From contig DDZZ01000043.1 in the NCBI GenBank assembly GCA_002346535.1, positions 1-30,745 of the forward strand: a DNA stretch of 30,745 nt, read 5' to 3'. How positions within the stretch are numbered: position 1 is the stretch's first letter; each line of letters opens with the position of its first letter. The notes under the pieces were generated by a model. That model saw only the letters and a program-made list of their open reading frames with translations. It searched no databases and was not told where the DNA came from. Shown piece after piece: positions 16,759-26,355 of the stretch. The position numbers and the translations under genes were made by a program. This stretch comes from Opitutales bacterium UBA2995. Its GTDB lineage: Bacteria > Verrucomicrobiota > Verrucomicrobiia > Opitutales > UBA2995.

Positions 16759-18179
16759 GTAAGGATATCTTTGATGACGTGACCGTGGACATCCGTAAGT
16801 CGGAAGTCGCGTCCCTGGAATTTGTAGGTCAATCGTTCGTGATCGATGCCCAGGAGGTGTAACATAGTGGCGTGTAGGTCATGAACGGCTGTCGGGCTTT
16901 CTTCAGCATTGTAGCCGAAGTCATCCGTGGTTCCGTAAACAGTTCCACCTTTAATGCCTCCTCCGGCCAGAAAGACAGAAAAACCTTTGATGTGATGGTC
17001 CCGGCCTTTCGCCCCGGTTCCTTGGCTCATAGGTGTTCTGCCGAATTCACCGCCCCAAATAATAAGGGTTTCGTCGAGCATTCCTCGGGATTTTAGGTCT
17101 TTAATGAGAGCTGCGGTTGGTTGATCTGAGAGCTTGGCGACTTTTTGAAAGTCATTTTCCAGGTTACTATGGTGATCCCAGCCACGATGATAGAGCTGGA
17201 TAAAGCGAACGCCTCTTTCAGCCAGGCGACGTGCCATCAGGCAGTTCGAAGCATAAGACCCGTCACCCGGAGTGCAGCCATAAAGATCGAGAGTGCATTG
17301 TGATTCTGAGGAAAAGTCTGCCAGGTCCGGCACTGTTGCCTGCATTTGGAATGCCAACTCGTATTGGGCTATGCGGGTCGCAATTTCCGGGTCATGCCTT
17401 TGAGACGCCAAGTGATCATTCAAAGAGTTTATAGTTTCAACCAGATCCCCTTGTGAACCACGACTGATCCCGTCTGGATTGCTGACATAATAGACAGGAT
17501 CTCCTTTGGATTGCAGTTCTACGCCTTGGTGTTTGCTGGGTAAGAAACCGTTGTGCCATTGTTTGGCTGAAATGGGTTGCCCCTGTCCACCGCCGGCAGA
17601 GCTGAGGACGACATAGCCGGGGAGATCTCTGGACAGGCTCCCAAGCCCGTAAAGCGTCCAGGCTCCCATACTGGGCCTACCTGGAATAATGGAGCCTGTA
17701 TTCATGAATGTGTGAGCGGGATCATGATTGATCTGCTCGGTGTACATAGACCGGATAACGGCAATCTCATCGACTAGGGATGCGATATGAGGAAACTGGT
17801 CAGTAATTTCCATTCCACTTTCGCCGTGCCTGAAAAACTTAAACGTTGGACCTTTGACTTTGAGCTGCTTGCCCTGGAGCTGAGCGATTTGTTCCCCAGA
17901 TGTGATGGAATCGGGCATGGCTTGCTCGTGATACTTTTCAAGCGTCGGTTTATAATCGAAGGATTCCAGATGAGAAGGCCCACCTGCCATGCACAAATGA
18001 ATAATGCGTTTGACCTTCGCCGGGTAATGCAAGCCGCCATTTGGGAAGAGTGGTACTTGTTGTCCAATCGCATCGGAGGCAAGAAGATCGCCCATAGCAA
18101 TTACGCCCAGGCTCGATAGTGATTTTTTAAGGAAAGTCCTTCGATTGATTTCAGAAACGTATTCGGAAAATGGAGACAT
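16755..18179 (-). CDS. DUF1501 family exported protein, second copy
   Basis: 474 residues. A twin-arginine signal is visible at residues 12-18 (NRRTFLK), followed by a hydrophobic segment. Family motifs are AGGPSHLESFDYKPTL (about 65-80), MYTEQINHDPAHTFMNTG, GWDHHSN, GGEFGRTPMSQGTG, GRDHHIKGF and the C-terminal LTDVHGHVIKDIL. It aligns along its whole length with the DUF1501 protein at 4179-5615 but is clearly diverged. It begins 13 nt after the PSCyt gene stop and forms a two-gene operon with it. These proteins have the alkaline-phosphatase/sulfatase fold and are thought to work outside the cytoplasm with the PSCyt partner; the reaction is undetermined. The stop is TAG. The small plus-strand ORF converges on its 3' end. 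Confidence 0.92.
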   Translation of the reverse strand: MSPFSEYVSEINRRTFLKKSLSSLGVIAMGDLLASDAIGQQVPLFPNGGLHYPAKVKRIIHLCMAGGPSHLESFDYKPTLEKYHEQAMPDSITSGEQIAQLQGKQLKVKGPTFKFFRHGESGMEITDQFPHIASLVDEIAVIRSMYTEQINHDPAHTFMNTGSIIPGRPSMGAWTLYGLGSLSRDLPGYVVLSSAGGGQGQPISAKQWHNGFLPSKHQGVELQSKGDPVYYVSNPDGISRGSQGDLVETINSLNDHLASQRHDPEIATRIAQYELAFQMQATVPDLADFSSESQCTLDLYGCTPGDGSYASNCLMARRLAERGVRFIQLYHRGWDHHSNLENDFQKVAKLSDQPTAALIKDLKSRGMLDETLIIWGGEFGRTPMSQGTGAKGRDHHIKGFSVFLAGGGIKGGTVYGTTDDFGYNAEESPTAVHDLHATMLHLLGIDHERLTYKFQGRDFRLTDVHGHVIKDILT

Positions 18180-18192
18180 TCTTGATTGGGTT

Positions 18193-21192
18193 TTAATACC
18201 TAGTTATCGTTTCATGTAAATTGAGGATAGCTCGACTCAAGCTTGTCAGTGCTGCGAGCTCAACCGGTGGGTGATCAGGATCGGGATAATAGAGACCTAC
18301 GCTTAAGAATGCGTCGGCCTGATTTTCTTCCTGCTCGAACCGCTCGCGTTCACGGTTGAGAAAAGCTCTCAATGTTTGCAGTTCTTGTTTGGAGGGTTTG
18401 TGGACCAAGGCTCTCGTATAACCTTCTTCGATACGTGCATTATCATCTTGATTCTCGGTAAGCAAAATTTCAGCTAATGCTTTGGCGGCTTCAATCTGCG
18501 TTGGGTCATTTAAAAGATTGAGTGCTTGCAGAGGGGTATTCGATAAATCCCTTTTGACCACACACTCATCGCGGCTGCTGGCATCAAAAATAGTCATCAT
18601 GGGGTGAAGGAAAGTGCGCTGCCAATGGACGTAGACTCCGCGGCGGTATTGGTCGTCGTTGTGGTCGGCGACATATTCACGTCGGGGAAAATTTAAGTTA
18701 CTGTAGTGTCCCGGTGGTTGGTAGGGCCTCACAGCTTTCCCGCCCATTTTCTCATTCAGTAACCCGCTAACCTTCAGGGCATTGTCACGAATGATTTCTG
18801 CGGGGAGTCGAACTGGGCTTTGCCGGGCGAGGAGACGGTTGTATGGATCCAGCTCATACAAAGCGTCATTGGAATCACTGCTTTGGCGGTATGTTTTGGA
18901 AGTGACAATCTCGCGGACCAAATGTTTAATATCCCAATCTGACTCCATAAACTCGGCAGCGAGCCAATCTAGTAGCTCGGGGTAGGGCGGGTATTCGCCC
19001 TGGTGACCCAAGTCTTCCGGAGCGCTGGACAGGGACGTGCCGAAGTATTGAGCCCAAATACGATTTACGAACGTGCGTGCGGTCAAGGGGTTGTCCGGGT
19101 GGACAATCCATTTAGCCAAGTCGAGGCGGTTGAGTGGTTTATTCTTTTCCGAAGTAATAGGGTTGGGCAGAAACCCAGGACTCGCCGGCAGCACTGTTTC
19201 CCCGCTTTCGTCCATCCAGTTGCCTCGGGGCAGAATCTTTACTTCTCGAGGAGTGGCACTAACGGTCAACGGAGTGTACCGGTTTCCATTTATTTCATGT
19301 CGGAGGACATTCAGTTCATCGCGATCTTCCCTCAAGCTGTTGGCATGATGAATGAAGAACTCTTCTCTAAGCTTATCAGATTCTTGTTTGGTGGCTGTTC
19401 CTTCGATTTGTTTCTTTAGGACTTCCTGACCTACTTTGCTGAGTGGACTGTATTGGGACCCATTTCTTTGAGTCCGGATACTAAAATTTCTAAAACTCGC
19501 CACATTGCCCTTAAGTGGTAATATGGAAATTATTTTGGCGCCATGAGGGAGGTTGAGTGTGTCACGAGTAAGTACAAGGGAATGCCAGGGACCTTTATAG
19601 AGCTTTGGTGAGAGTTGAATGCGCCACACGGCGCTTGATGTAGCATCCAGTTCTTCCTCGTAGTTATCCCCAAAATGATAGGCGCGTTTGCTTATTTGGC
19701 CGTTCACCTCGTATCTGACCTCCAGTCCCAAGCTACCGCGACCACCACCGCCGAGCATCCTGGCTTCAAACTCGATCGCGGCGGTTTCTTTCAATTGGTA
19801 AGGGTAGCCAGTTGCTTCAATGACTTCAGTTCCAGTGGTTTCCAGGTATCTGTCGCTGTAGTGGAGTGGGAAATGGGTCCTTATATCGCGGCTTGAAAGA
19901 TCGACTTGTAGTTCCAGCCAGTCTTTGAATTCTGCTTCGGCCTCGGGAGATCCATTGGATAGGACAGCTTCTCGTTGTTTAATTTCTTTGCTGATAGCGT
20001 CCGGGTTTTCATGAAAGATGTTGTTGGGAACCGTCAATTCAGGTCCGAACCAGCCTTCGTGTGCGTAGTCTTTTCCCAGATAGGAATCAATGTCCTCCTG
20101 ATAGGATCCGTCGCCCGTATAGGCCCCTTTTTCCAAAATGTCTGCAAAGAATGCCGCCATGCTGTAAAAGTCCTTGGTTGTGATGGGGTCGAACTTGTGG
20201 TCGTGGCATTCCGCGCAGGCCATCGTTGATCCTAGCCACGTAGTGGCAGTCGTCCGTACCCTTTCCGCCTGGTACTTCTTGACGTACTCTTTGTCCTGGA
20301 TGCCACCTTCCCGGCTGATCTGGTTGAGGCGATTATAGCTTGAAGCCACTAATTGTTTAATTGTGGGATTCGACAATAAGTCGCCAGCTATCTGTTCAAT
20401 GGTAAATTGATCGTAGGGTTTGTTGGTATTAAAGGATTCGATCACATAATCTCGGTAAGGTGTGGCGTCGCGCTCCTGATCGCCGTGGTAGCCAACTGTG
20501 TCGGAATAGCGAACTGCATCTAGCCAGTGGATAGCCATCTTTTCGCCGTATCTTTTGGAGGTCAGGAGCTTGTCAACGAGCTTGTCATAAGCCTTGGGAC
20601 TTTTATCCTCCATGAATGCATCCACCTCTCCTGGAGTAGGAGGTAAGCCGATGAGGTCCAAGTATACTCTGCGGAGGAGTGTTGCTTTTGCGGCTTCTTT
20701 TGAAAAGCTGATGTCCCGTTGGGCCAATTCTTTTCCAACGATCTCATCTATGCCGTCGAAGTCGGGTCGCTGGACGGGATTGTAGGACCAGTGGCTTTGG
20801 TATTCCGCTCCTTCGGAGATCCACCTTTTGAGAAGGAGTTTTTCTTTTTCTGTGAGCACTTTATTAGAGTCCGGGTGCGGCATTAATTCATCCGGGTCAT
20901 CGCTAAATATTCGAAGCAGTAATTCACCGTCCTCCGTATCCCCTGGAACGAATGCATAGGCCTCGATGGCATCTACCCGAACGTCCAATCTCAGGTCGCC
21001 TGCCCTTTTGGCTTCATCGGGTCCATGGCAAAAGAAACAGTTGTTTGAAAGTATCGGACGGATGTGCCTGTTATAGTCAACTTTCTCGATTGCATCTATT
21101 TCTGCCTGTTCTGAGGTCGGGAATGAGGCCACTGGAATGGCAGCAACTAAGGATGCAAATAATAGGTAATTGGTTTTGGACGTTATAGGCAT
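18193..21192 (-). CDS. PSCyt1/DUF1549/DUF1553 cytochrome-type protein, second copy
   Basis: 999 residues with a signal peptide (TNYLLFASLVAAIPVASFP). The cytochrome domain has CFFCH at 52-56 followed by GPDEAKRAGDLRLD. DUF1549 follows with LRRVYLDLIGLPPTPGEVDAF, WLDAVRYSDTVGYHGD and a second haem-like motif CAECH at 326-330. Residues of roughly 430-580 hold a long insert, beta-rich (GGGGRGSLGLEVRYEVNGQ), different from the insert of the copy at 5612-8395. DUF1553 completes the protein with NPLTARTFVNRIWAQYFG, DLGHQGEYPPYPELLDWLA and NTPLQALNLLNDP. Presumed periplasmic redox protein of a carbohydrate-processing system. It is the first gene of a pair with DUF1501 and is divergent from the sulfatase; the 232-nt gap between the two should hold both promoters. 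Confidence 0.93.
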   Translation of the reverse strand: MPITSKTNYLLFASLVAAIPVASFPTSEQAEIDAIEKVDYNRHIRPILSNNCFFCHGPDEAKRAGDLRLDVRVDAIEAYAFVPGDTEDGELLLRIFSDDPDELMPHPDSNKVLTEKEKLLLKRWISEGAEYQSHWSYNPVQRPDFDGIDEIVGKELAQRDISFSKEAAKATLLRRVYLDLIGLPPTPGEVDAFMEDKSPKAYDKLVDKLLTSKRYGEKMAIHWLDAVRYSDTVGYHGDQERDATPYRDYVIESFNTNKPYDQFTIEQIAGDLLSNPTIKQLVASSYNRLNQISREGGIQDKEYVKKYQAERVRTTATTWLGSTMACAECHDHKFDPITTKDFYSMAAFFADILEKGAYTGDGSYQEDIDSYLGKDYAHEGWFGPELTVPNNIFHENPDAISKEIKQREAVLSNGSPEAEAEFKDWLELQVDLSSRDIRTHFPLHYSDRYLETTGTEVIEATGYPYQLKETAAIEFEARMLGGGGRGSLGLEVRYEVNGQISKRAYHFGDNYEEELDATSSAVWRIQLSPKLYKGPWHSLVLTRDTLNLPHGAKIISILPLKGNVASFRNFSIRTQRNGSQYSPLSKVGQEVLKKQIEGTATKQESDKLREEFFIHHANSLREDRDELNVLRHEINGNRYTPLTVSATPREVKILPRGNWMDESGETVLPASPGFLPNPITSEKNKPLNRLDLAKWIVHPDNPLTARTFVNRIWAQYFGTSLSSAPEDLGHQGEYPPYPELLDWLAAEFMESDWDIKHLVREIVTSKTYRQSSDSNDALYELDPYNRLLARQSPVRLPAEIIRDNALKVSGLLNEKMGGKAVRPYQPPGHYSNLNFPRREYVADHNDDQYRRGVYVHWQRTFLHPMMTIFDASSRDECVVKRDLSNTPLQALNLLNDPTQIEAAKALAEILLTENQDDNARIEEGYTRALVHKPSKQELQTLRAFLNRERERFEQEENQADAFLSVGLYYPDPDHPPVELAALTSLSRAILNLHETITRY

Positions 21193-21359
21193 ATTTACCA
21201 GTGATTGAATAACATTTATAATAGTAAGTAGTAGTCAACCAATTCACGACAACCATAAGGCTCATTTCTCTTTCAATGCAGCATGTTTCCAGGGCCGTTA
21301 AGGTGACTGATTTTGCTGATTGTTATAACATTCAGTTGGATCATATCAGACAAAATCGA

Positions 21360-21388
21360 TTCATGCTGATAAGATTGCTTTCTATAAT
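21360..21388 (+). promoter_or_regulatory. Possible sigma-70-type promoter for the sulfatase gene
   Basis: A perfect TATAAT lies at 21383-21388, 36 nt before the sulfatase ATG. At 17-nt spacing the -35 position reads TTCATG, which matches TTGACA at only three bases, so the promoter would be weak or activator-dependent. It sits in the divergent gap with the PSCyt gene. No strong equivalent for the minus-strand gene was found; a TTGACT is present near 21230 without a well-spaced -10. Confidence 0.3.
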
Positions 21389-21424
21389 TTTTTCAACTCA
21401 CCTAGGCTTCAAAGGACGCGCTGC

Positions 21425-22861
21425 ATGAACCGACTAACCTATTTTAACCTCTCGCTAAAGACACTCGTAGCAATTCTGCATATCCTATATTCAGGAATGC
21501 TCGCTCCGCTCACCGCTGAGACCGAGAGACCCGATGTCGTCTTCATCATCGTGGATGATTTGAACGATTGGCTGGGATTTATGGGTGGGCACCCTGATGC
21601 AATTTCACCGAATATCGACGCTTTCGCGGCTAGCGGAACGCAATTCTCGCAAGCCTACTGCAATAGCCCTCAATGTAGACCTTCCCGAACGAGTCTGAAT
21701 CACGGCATCTATCCTTTTAAAACAGGCATTTATTTTAATCAGCGGTACGAATACGAAACGAAAATAACCACGCCCAGTATGCAGCGATATTTTATGGACA
21801 ATGGTTACCGAGTGGCCAGTGGAGGCAAGGTTCACCACGGCGGGCCAGGGGTAGTGGGAGACTCGCTCCTAAATCGCCCACGAGACCCGAAACCATCAAA
21901 AGGAGAAGACAATTTCGACGCCCTTAACCCGCCCAACGACGGATACGCCCTAGACGTCATAGACGAGGAAATGGGTGACTTCAAAGTCGCTCAATGGGCC
22001 ATAAGCGAGTGGACTCGAAAGACGGAGAAACCGCTGTTCATGTCAGTTGGATTCTACAGGCCCCACCGCCCCCTACAAGTCCCCAAGTCCTACTTTGAAG
22101 CGTTCCCGCTTGATTCAATCCGCCGCCCGGAAGAGCCCAAAGAAGACGATTGGAATGATATGCCAGAGTTTGCCAGGCACTTGGCTCGAACCCACGCCCA
22201 CAAACCCCTGCATAACGGATTGAGCGATCACGAATTCATGGTCGCCAACGACCAATGGGATCCAACCATTCAGGCCTATCACGCATCCATTGCCTTTGTG
22301 GACAGGCAGATTGGGCGCTTACTAGATGCACTTGAGGAAAACCCACGGGGACGGGAAACGGTCGTTATACTGGTGAGTGATCACGGTTGGCATCTAGGAG
22401 AAAAGAAGCACTGGTGCAAGGGTGCCATCTGGGAGCAGACCACCCACATTCCATTCATCGTGCGCACATCCGGAGTCGAGGCGGGATCCGTCTGCACACA
22501 ACCGATCAGCCTCATCGATGTATTTCCATCGTTAGCCGACCTGGCCGGACTCCCTTTACCCGCTTACTTGGACGGGAAATCCGTCAAGCCCCAGCTTGAA
22601 GATCCGACGCTGGCACGCTCCCCAGCCATTTCATCTTACGGAGAAGGTAATACTTCTATACGAAGTGAAAAATGGCGATACATTCGCTATGAAGATGGTT
22701 CCGAAGAGCTTTACAATCACCATGCCGATCCGAATGAATGGACTAACCAGGCCCAAATTCCTGAATACAGAGAAGTAAAAAAGAGGCTGGCTGAATTCAT
22801 TCCTGAAAATCAGCACCGAGGATTAAAGGTTCAAGACTGGTTCGATAAATTTCAGGAATAA
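21425..22861 (+). CDS. Exported type I sulfatase, iduronate-2-sulfatase-like
   Basis: 478 residues with a signal peptide (KTLVAILHILYSGMLAPLTAE). The metal-binding DD at 44-45 lies in FIIVDDLNDWLG. The formylglycine motif is C84-R-P-S-R, so this is a Cys-type sulfatase needing maturation by a formylglycine-generating enzyme (not in the window). Other active-site elements are GGKVHHGG (133-140), RPHRPLQVP (212-220) and VSDHGWHLGEKKHW (318-330). The N-terminal pattern DDLNDWxGxxGGHPxAxTPNID is characteristic of iduronate-2-sulfatase-like enzymes (SulfAtlas S1_7 by my recollection). It would remove sulfate esters from glycans in the periplasm. AAAGGA ends 8 nt before the ATG, one of the few good ribosome-binding sites here. 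Single plus-strand gene between the PSCyt operon and the FAD/symporter operon. Confidence 0.95.
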   Translation: MNRLTYFNLSLKTLVAILHILYSGMLAPLTAETERPDVVFIIVDDLNDWLGFMGGHPDAISPNIDAFAASGTQFSQAYCNSPQCRPSRTSLNHGIYPFKTGIYFNQRYEYETKITTPSMQRYFMDNGYRVASGGKVHHGGPGVVGDSLLNRPRDPKPSKGEDNFDALNPPNDGYALDVIDEEMGDFKVAQWAISEWTRKTEKPLFMSVGFYRPHRPLQVPKSYFEAFPLDSIRRPEEPKEDDWNDMPEFARHLARTHAHKPLHNGLSDHEFMVANDQWDPTIQAYHASIAFVDRQIGRLLDALEENPRGRETVVILVSDHGWHLGEKKHWCKGAIWEQTTHIPFIVRTSGVEAGSVCTQPISLIDVFPSLADLAGLPLPAYLDGKSVKPQLEDPTLARSPAISSYGEGNTSIRSEKWRYIRYEDGSEELYNHHADPNEWTNQAQIPEYREVKKRLAEFIPENQHRGLKVQDWFDKFQE

Positions 22862-22896
22862 CCTAACTATATCGATCGACACTTTGATTTCATTAA

Positions 22897-23153
22897 CTCC
22901 CAGCGAGTATCGTTCGAGCCAAGGTAATAAAAGAAGGAGCCGTGGCTCAAGAAGTGGATACAAGAGTTGAAGTAAGGTATAATTCGATTTTTCGATTCCT
23001 CCGGGAGAATATATGGCGTCAGGTTTGTACTTTTGACAAAAAGATCTTCACGAGGCGGTCCTGCAGATTATTGCAGATTTCTGGTCAAAGGCATTCGTAA
23101 TGGAGAATGTCAAAGGGTTCCTTTCTGAATCATACGTTACTTACTATTTTTAA
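22897..23153 (+). pseudogene. Frameshifted coding relic of unknown family
   Basis: Two overlapping open frames in the 316-nt gap after the sulfatase read like one protein broken by a frameshift. Frame one (22897-23100) reads SIVRAKVIKEGAVAQEVDTR, then VEVRYNSIFRFLRENIWRQV and CTFDKK. The -1 frame, open from 23037 to a TAA at 23151-23153, reads KDLHEAVLQIIADFWSKAFV, then MENVKGFLSESYVTYYF. The change occurs at CAAAAAG (23037-23043). Neither frame has an ATG start, and no length of a known family is reached. Either a decayed gene with a lost base in the A-run, or the end of a gene whose 5' part was lost. I do not recognise the family. Confidence 0.45.
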
Positions 23154-23177
23154 GATGAGCGACATCATGTCTTATGT

Positions 23178-24539
23178 CTACCCATGCCAGTCGGGATCGC
23201 CGACTTCGATCTCGGCTTCATCTGGCAATTCTAGGATGCAGCCAGCTTCCGTCAATTTGCCCTGGAGTTCGGAAATGGAAATATCCCTGGTTCCTGTGCC
23301 GGCATGCGCGGCCAAAGCGGCGGCTGTACCCGCTGCCTGTCCCATGCCCATGGCAGTGGCGGTGACGCGGCTAGAGGCCAGGGCCTCGGAAGTAGCAGAG
23401 TGGCAGCGACCGGCCACCAGCAAATTCTCTAAGCCCTGAGGTAGCAGGGTGCGGTAAGGGATGGCGTAGGGTGGCGTCCAGGGGATGTCATGATAGCCGG
23501 ACTTGTCGGCCGGATGGCGGTCCAGACGCCAGGCGCCCCAGACGACGTTATCGTCCTGGCCTCTTCCCTGGCGCACGTCCTCGCCGGTAAGGACGTAGTC
23601 GCCGACAATTCGGCGGGATTCACGCCCGCCTGCGGTCGGGCCGCTGGTCATAAAGTAAGCCTCCTTGAATTCATCGAGATGCTCCTTCCACAATTCGAAC
23701 ATCTTCCACGCATCCGCTCGTCCACGAATTTCACCTTGGGTCCAGTCCTCGGGCACTGTATTGTCGCCAGGATAGCGGGTAGCGTTGAAGTAGATATCGC
23801 GACCCGAAAAGGTCGCGGGATAGGGTCCGGCGTAGAGCCCCAATTCGCCACGTTGTCGGGCTTCTTTAAGGACGCGGGCGCAATCGCGGCGTAGTGCAAA
23901 GCTGGGTTCTACATAGGCGATACGAAAGTGCAAACTCATCGGCTGGAGGGATTCGGCTTTTTCGTACCGGGCTCCGGCCCAGGCGGCGACATCGCCGTCA
24001 CCGGTGCAGTCTATCGCGATCCGAGGTTCAATTGCCACGAGGCCGGATTTGTTGCTGGCGATTACACTCTGGACGCGGCCGTCTTTGGCGACGACATCGG
24101 CGACCTGAGTATGATAGAGGATCTCGACGCCAGCCTCTTGAAGAATCTGGTCGGCGGCGCGTTTGAATCGCTCTGGATCGCAGCGGGGAATGACGCGCTC
24201 GGGGTGCATCTCGACGAAATTGAGGTCGCCATTGACGTTGTAGCGCAGTTTCGGCCCCTGTCCTGCTTTCACAACCCCCATACGCTCAAGCATCTCAAAG
24301 ACGATTCCGCCGACCACGGGCGTGCCGCTGCGCTCGTCGACGAAGCCGTCGAAGGCCGAGCCGATGATGGCAGTAAAAAAGCCGCCCGCGAATCCCATGC
24401 GATCGATTAACATCGTTTTGGCCCCACTTCGGGCAGCTGCTACTGCTGCGCCAATACCGGCTAGGCCGCCCCCGCAGATCAAGACTTCAGGCCGAGAGAC
24501 TACGGGTAGTGTTTTCGAATAAGTAAGCATCGTATCCAT
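23178..24539 (-). CDS. Cytosolic FAD-dependent oxidoreductase (FAD_oxidored family)
   Basis: 453 residues. The N-terminal Rossmann dinucleotide-binding fingerprint is LICGGGLAGIGAAVAAARSG followed by the acidic end of the second strand (LIDR) and MGFAGG. Further family signs are IDCTGDGDVAAWAGARYE, GPTAGGRESRRIVGDYVLT and the C-terminal LVAGRCHSATSEALASSRVT. This is PF12831. No signal peptide is present, so it should act in the cytoplasm, in contrast to its relatives at 26356 and 28290. The reaction is unknown; hydroxyl oxidation of a sugar or sugar acid taken up by the symporter is a reasonable inference. It starts 19 nt after the symporter stop and is the third gene of an operon. Two ATGs (24539, 24530) are possible starts. 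The stop is TAG. Confidence 0.92.
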   Translation of the reverse strand: MDTMLTYSKTLPVVSRPEVLICGGGLAGIGAAVAAARSGAKTMLIDRMGFAGGFFTAIIGSAFDGFVDERSGTPVVGGIVFEMLERMGVVKAGQGPKLRYNVNGDLNFVEMHPERVIPRCDPERFKRAADQILQEAGVEILYHTQVADVVAKDGRVQSVIASNKSGLVAIEPRIAIDCTGDGDVAAWAGARYEKAESLQPMSLHFRIAYVEPSFALRRDCARVLKEARQRGELGLYAGPYPATFSGRDIYFNATRYPGDNTVPEDWTQGEIRGRADAWKMFELWKEHLDEFKEAYFMTSGPTAGGRESRRIVGDYVLTGEDVRQGRGQDDNVVWGAWRLDRHPADKSGYHDIPWTPPYAIPYRTLLPQGLENLLVAGRCHSATSEALASSRVTATAMGMGQAAGTAAALAAHAGTGTRDISISELQGKLTEAGCILELPDEAEIEVGDPDWHG

Positions 24540-24558
24540 TCTTTGGCTTCTATTAAAT

Positions 24559-26298
24559 TTATTTGTCGATTAGGTTGCTCGTCCGCCGAGATTTGTCAGC
24601 CCGATGCAGAAACACATAAAGGGTGCCTCCTATCGCAATTAGAACGATTGAAACCGAGGCCAAAATCCCTGCTTCCTGCCGATAGAATATAGCGAGCAAG
24701 CCCATCAATAGTGCGATTGCGCCCAATGATATTGCCACCATCTTCCCTGGCATGGTATCGACTTCCATAACGGGTAGTTCGTGAAACGTCCGTTTCGCAT
24801 TTTGGGCTCTTGCCCAGCCAGGATCCTCCTTTTTTCCGAGTACCTCGAACGCGATAAGTATCAAGAATGGTGTTACAATTGCGGCAAGCATGCCAGCAAC
24901 TCTGGTGTTCAACTCGATCCAGACGACGATAGGCAGGAGAAATTCGACGTTTGTAAGAAAGCCGTCTCCGGACAAAGCGAACTTTACAATCCAGCCCGCG
25001 ATAAACCCGACAATAGTGGTCACCCAAACGGCGCCCACGCCGATTTTCTTGGAGAACAATCCCCAAACGAATGGCAGAAAAAGCGGTACGTACAGCAAGG
25101 TATTGATATCGATCGTAAACCTTGTGTAGCCGTATTTCGGGACAAGCAGGGCTCCGGCCACCACGACCAACCCCAATAGTATCGTTATGATGCGGCCAAC
25201 AAACACGAGATGCGACTCGGAAGCCGATTTGTTCGCCAAACGATGATAGGCTTCTGTAAACGCGCCGGCGAAGACGTTTAGACGCGTGGTTGCTTGACTC
25301 GCCGTAGCCGACGCCATGGCGGCAACCATCAGCCCCACCATTCCAGCGGGAAGCACCAGTTTGCAGGCAAAAATGTAAGCCAACTCTGAATCAGCATCGG
25401 CGTTGACGACTCGATAAAGCAATGGAGGCAGCATCCAGAAGATAGGGCTAGCCAGGTAAAGAGCCCCTAATAAATACGCTGCCTTCTTAGCATCCGTCGC
25501 GGTCGGGACGCAGACCCAGCGCTGCACAAAAGCCCAATCGGCTGCGAAAATGAAAAAGTTAATAATCATCCAGCCCAACAAAAACCAGATGGAGAAATCA
25601 GCTGCTACGGGCGCCAGAAAGCCCTCGGGAGCAGCGGCGGTAAACGATCCCCAACCCCCGACTTTCACCAGAATAAGAGGCACGACAAAGACGACAGAAA
25701 CGGTGAGTATCACAAATTGCAATACGTCTGTCATCAAGACTGCCCAGAGACCGCCCGCGAACGTAATCACGATTACGACAACGCACAACGCAACCGAGAT
25801 AAGCGGCACTGATAAGTGTCCAGTCGCGGGATCTGCCAAGGCATGTCCCGCTGGCAATGGCATCAAAGCGGAGACGATCTTCGATAGAGCATACACTGTC
25901 CCACCGGTACTAACCATGGTTAGAAATCCTTTGAACCAAGTGTAGAACTACACGATTGATCCACCATAGCGCAACTGTAGAAACTCCGAGGCAGAATCCA
26001 CGCCAGCCTTTCTCCAAACGCCCGCAATCAACCAGCCCACAAAAAGGGCAGACACGCCATAGCACAGGTTAATCGCGATGGCCACCACGCCATATTTGTA
26101 AGCAATGCCTCCCCACACGACAAACGTGCCTGCAGAGAACTGTGTCATGAATGCGGATAATCCAGAGACCCACCAAGGCGATTGTCCTCCAGCTGCAAAC
26201 ATCTCCTTCGAGGTCTTCATTTTCCCCATGAAAACAAAGCCCACGACAACAATGCCGACGACGTAAAGAACGATGACGATGTAATCTAAAGATTGCAT
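24559..26298 (-). pseudogene. Sodium:solute symporter (SSS) interrupted by an in-frame amber codon
   Basis: One frame of 580 codons from ATG 26298 to TAA 24559, with a single TAG at 25948-25950 (codon 117). Before it: MQSLDYIVIVLYVVGIVVVG, AAGGQSPWWVSGLSAFMTQF, SAGTFVVWGGIAYKYG and FLQLRYGGSIV. After it: FYTWFKGFLTMVSTGGTVYA and a further set of hydrophobic helices. Together they form a full-length SSS (PF00474) transporter. The stop most simply replaces CAG (Gln). Alone, the first part would be 116 residues; the second could begin at the ATG at 25917 but would lack the first helices. It would import a solute with Na+, and it lies between two FAD oxidoreductases in one operon (57 and 19 nt gaps). 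Sequencing error, population polymorphism, suppression or recent inactivation are all possible. Confidence 0.85.
25948..25950 (-). other. Internal TAG in the symporter gene
   Basis: The codon stands between GSIV and FYTW in an otherwise continuous reading frame. TAG also terminates at least five intact genes in the window (those ending at 4179, 9573, 16755, 23178 and 26356), so reassignment of TAG across the genome is unlikely. Confidence 0.85.
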
Positions 26299-26355
26299 TT
26301 ATGTCCCATCGCTAAATCTCGTAGGGGCCTCGTGGATACGCCAAATTTATGGTCC

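Noticed and set aside
23037..23043. Programmed -1 frameshift at CAAAAAG
   Set aside because: There is no credible start codon or complete gene upstream, so mutation in the A-run is the simpler explanation.
24559..26298. TAG reassigned to glutamine in this genome
   Set aside because: Several intact genes in the window end with TAG at the expected C-terminus.
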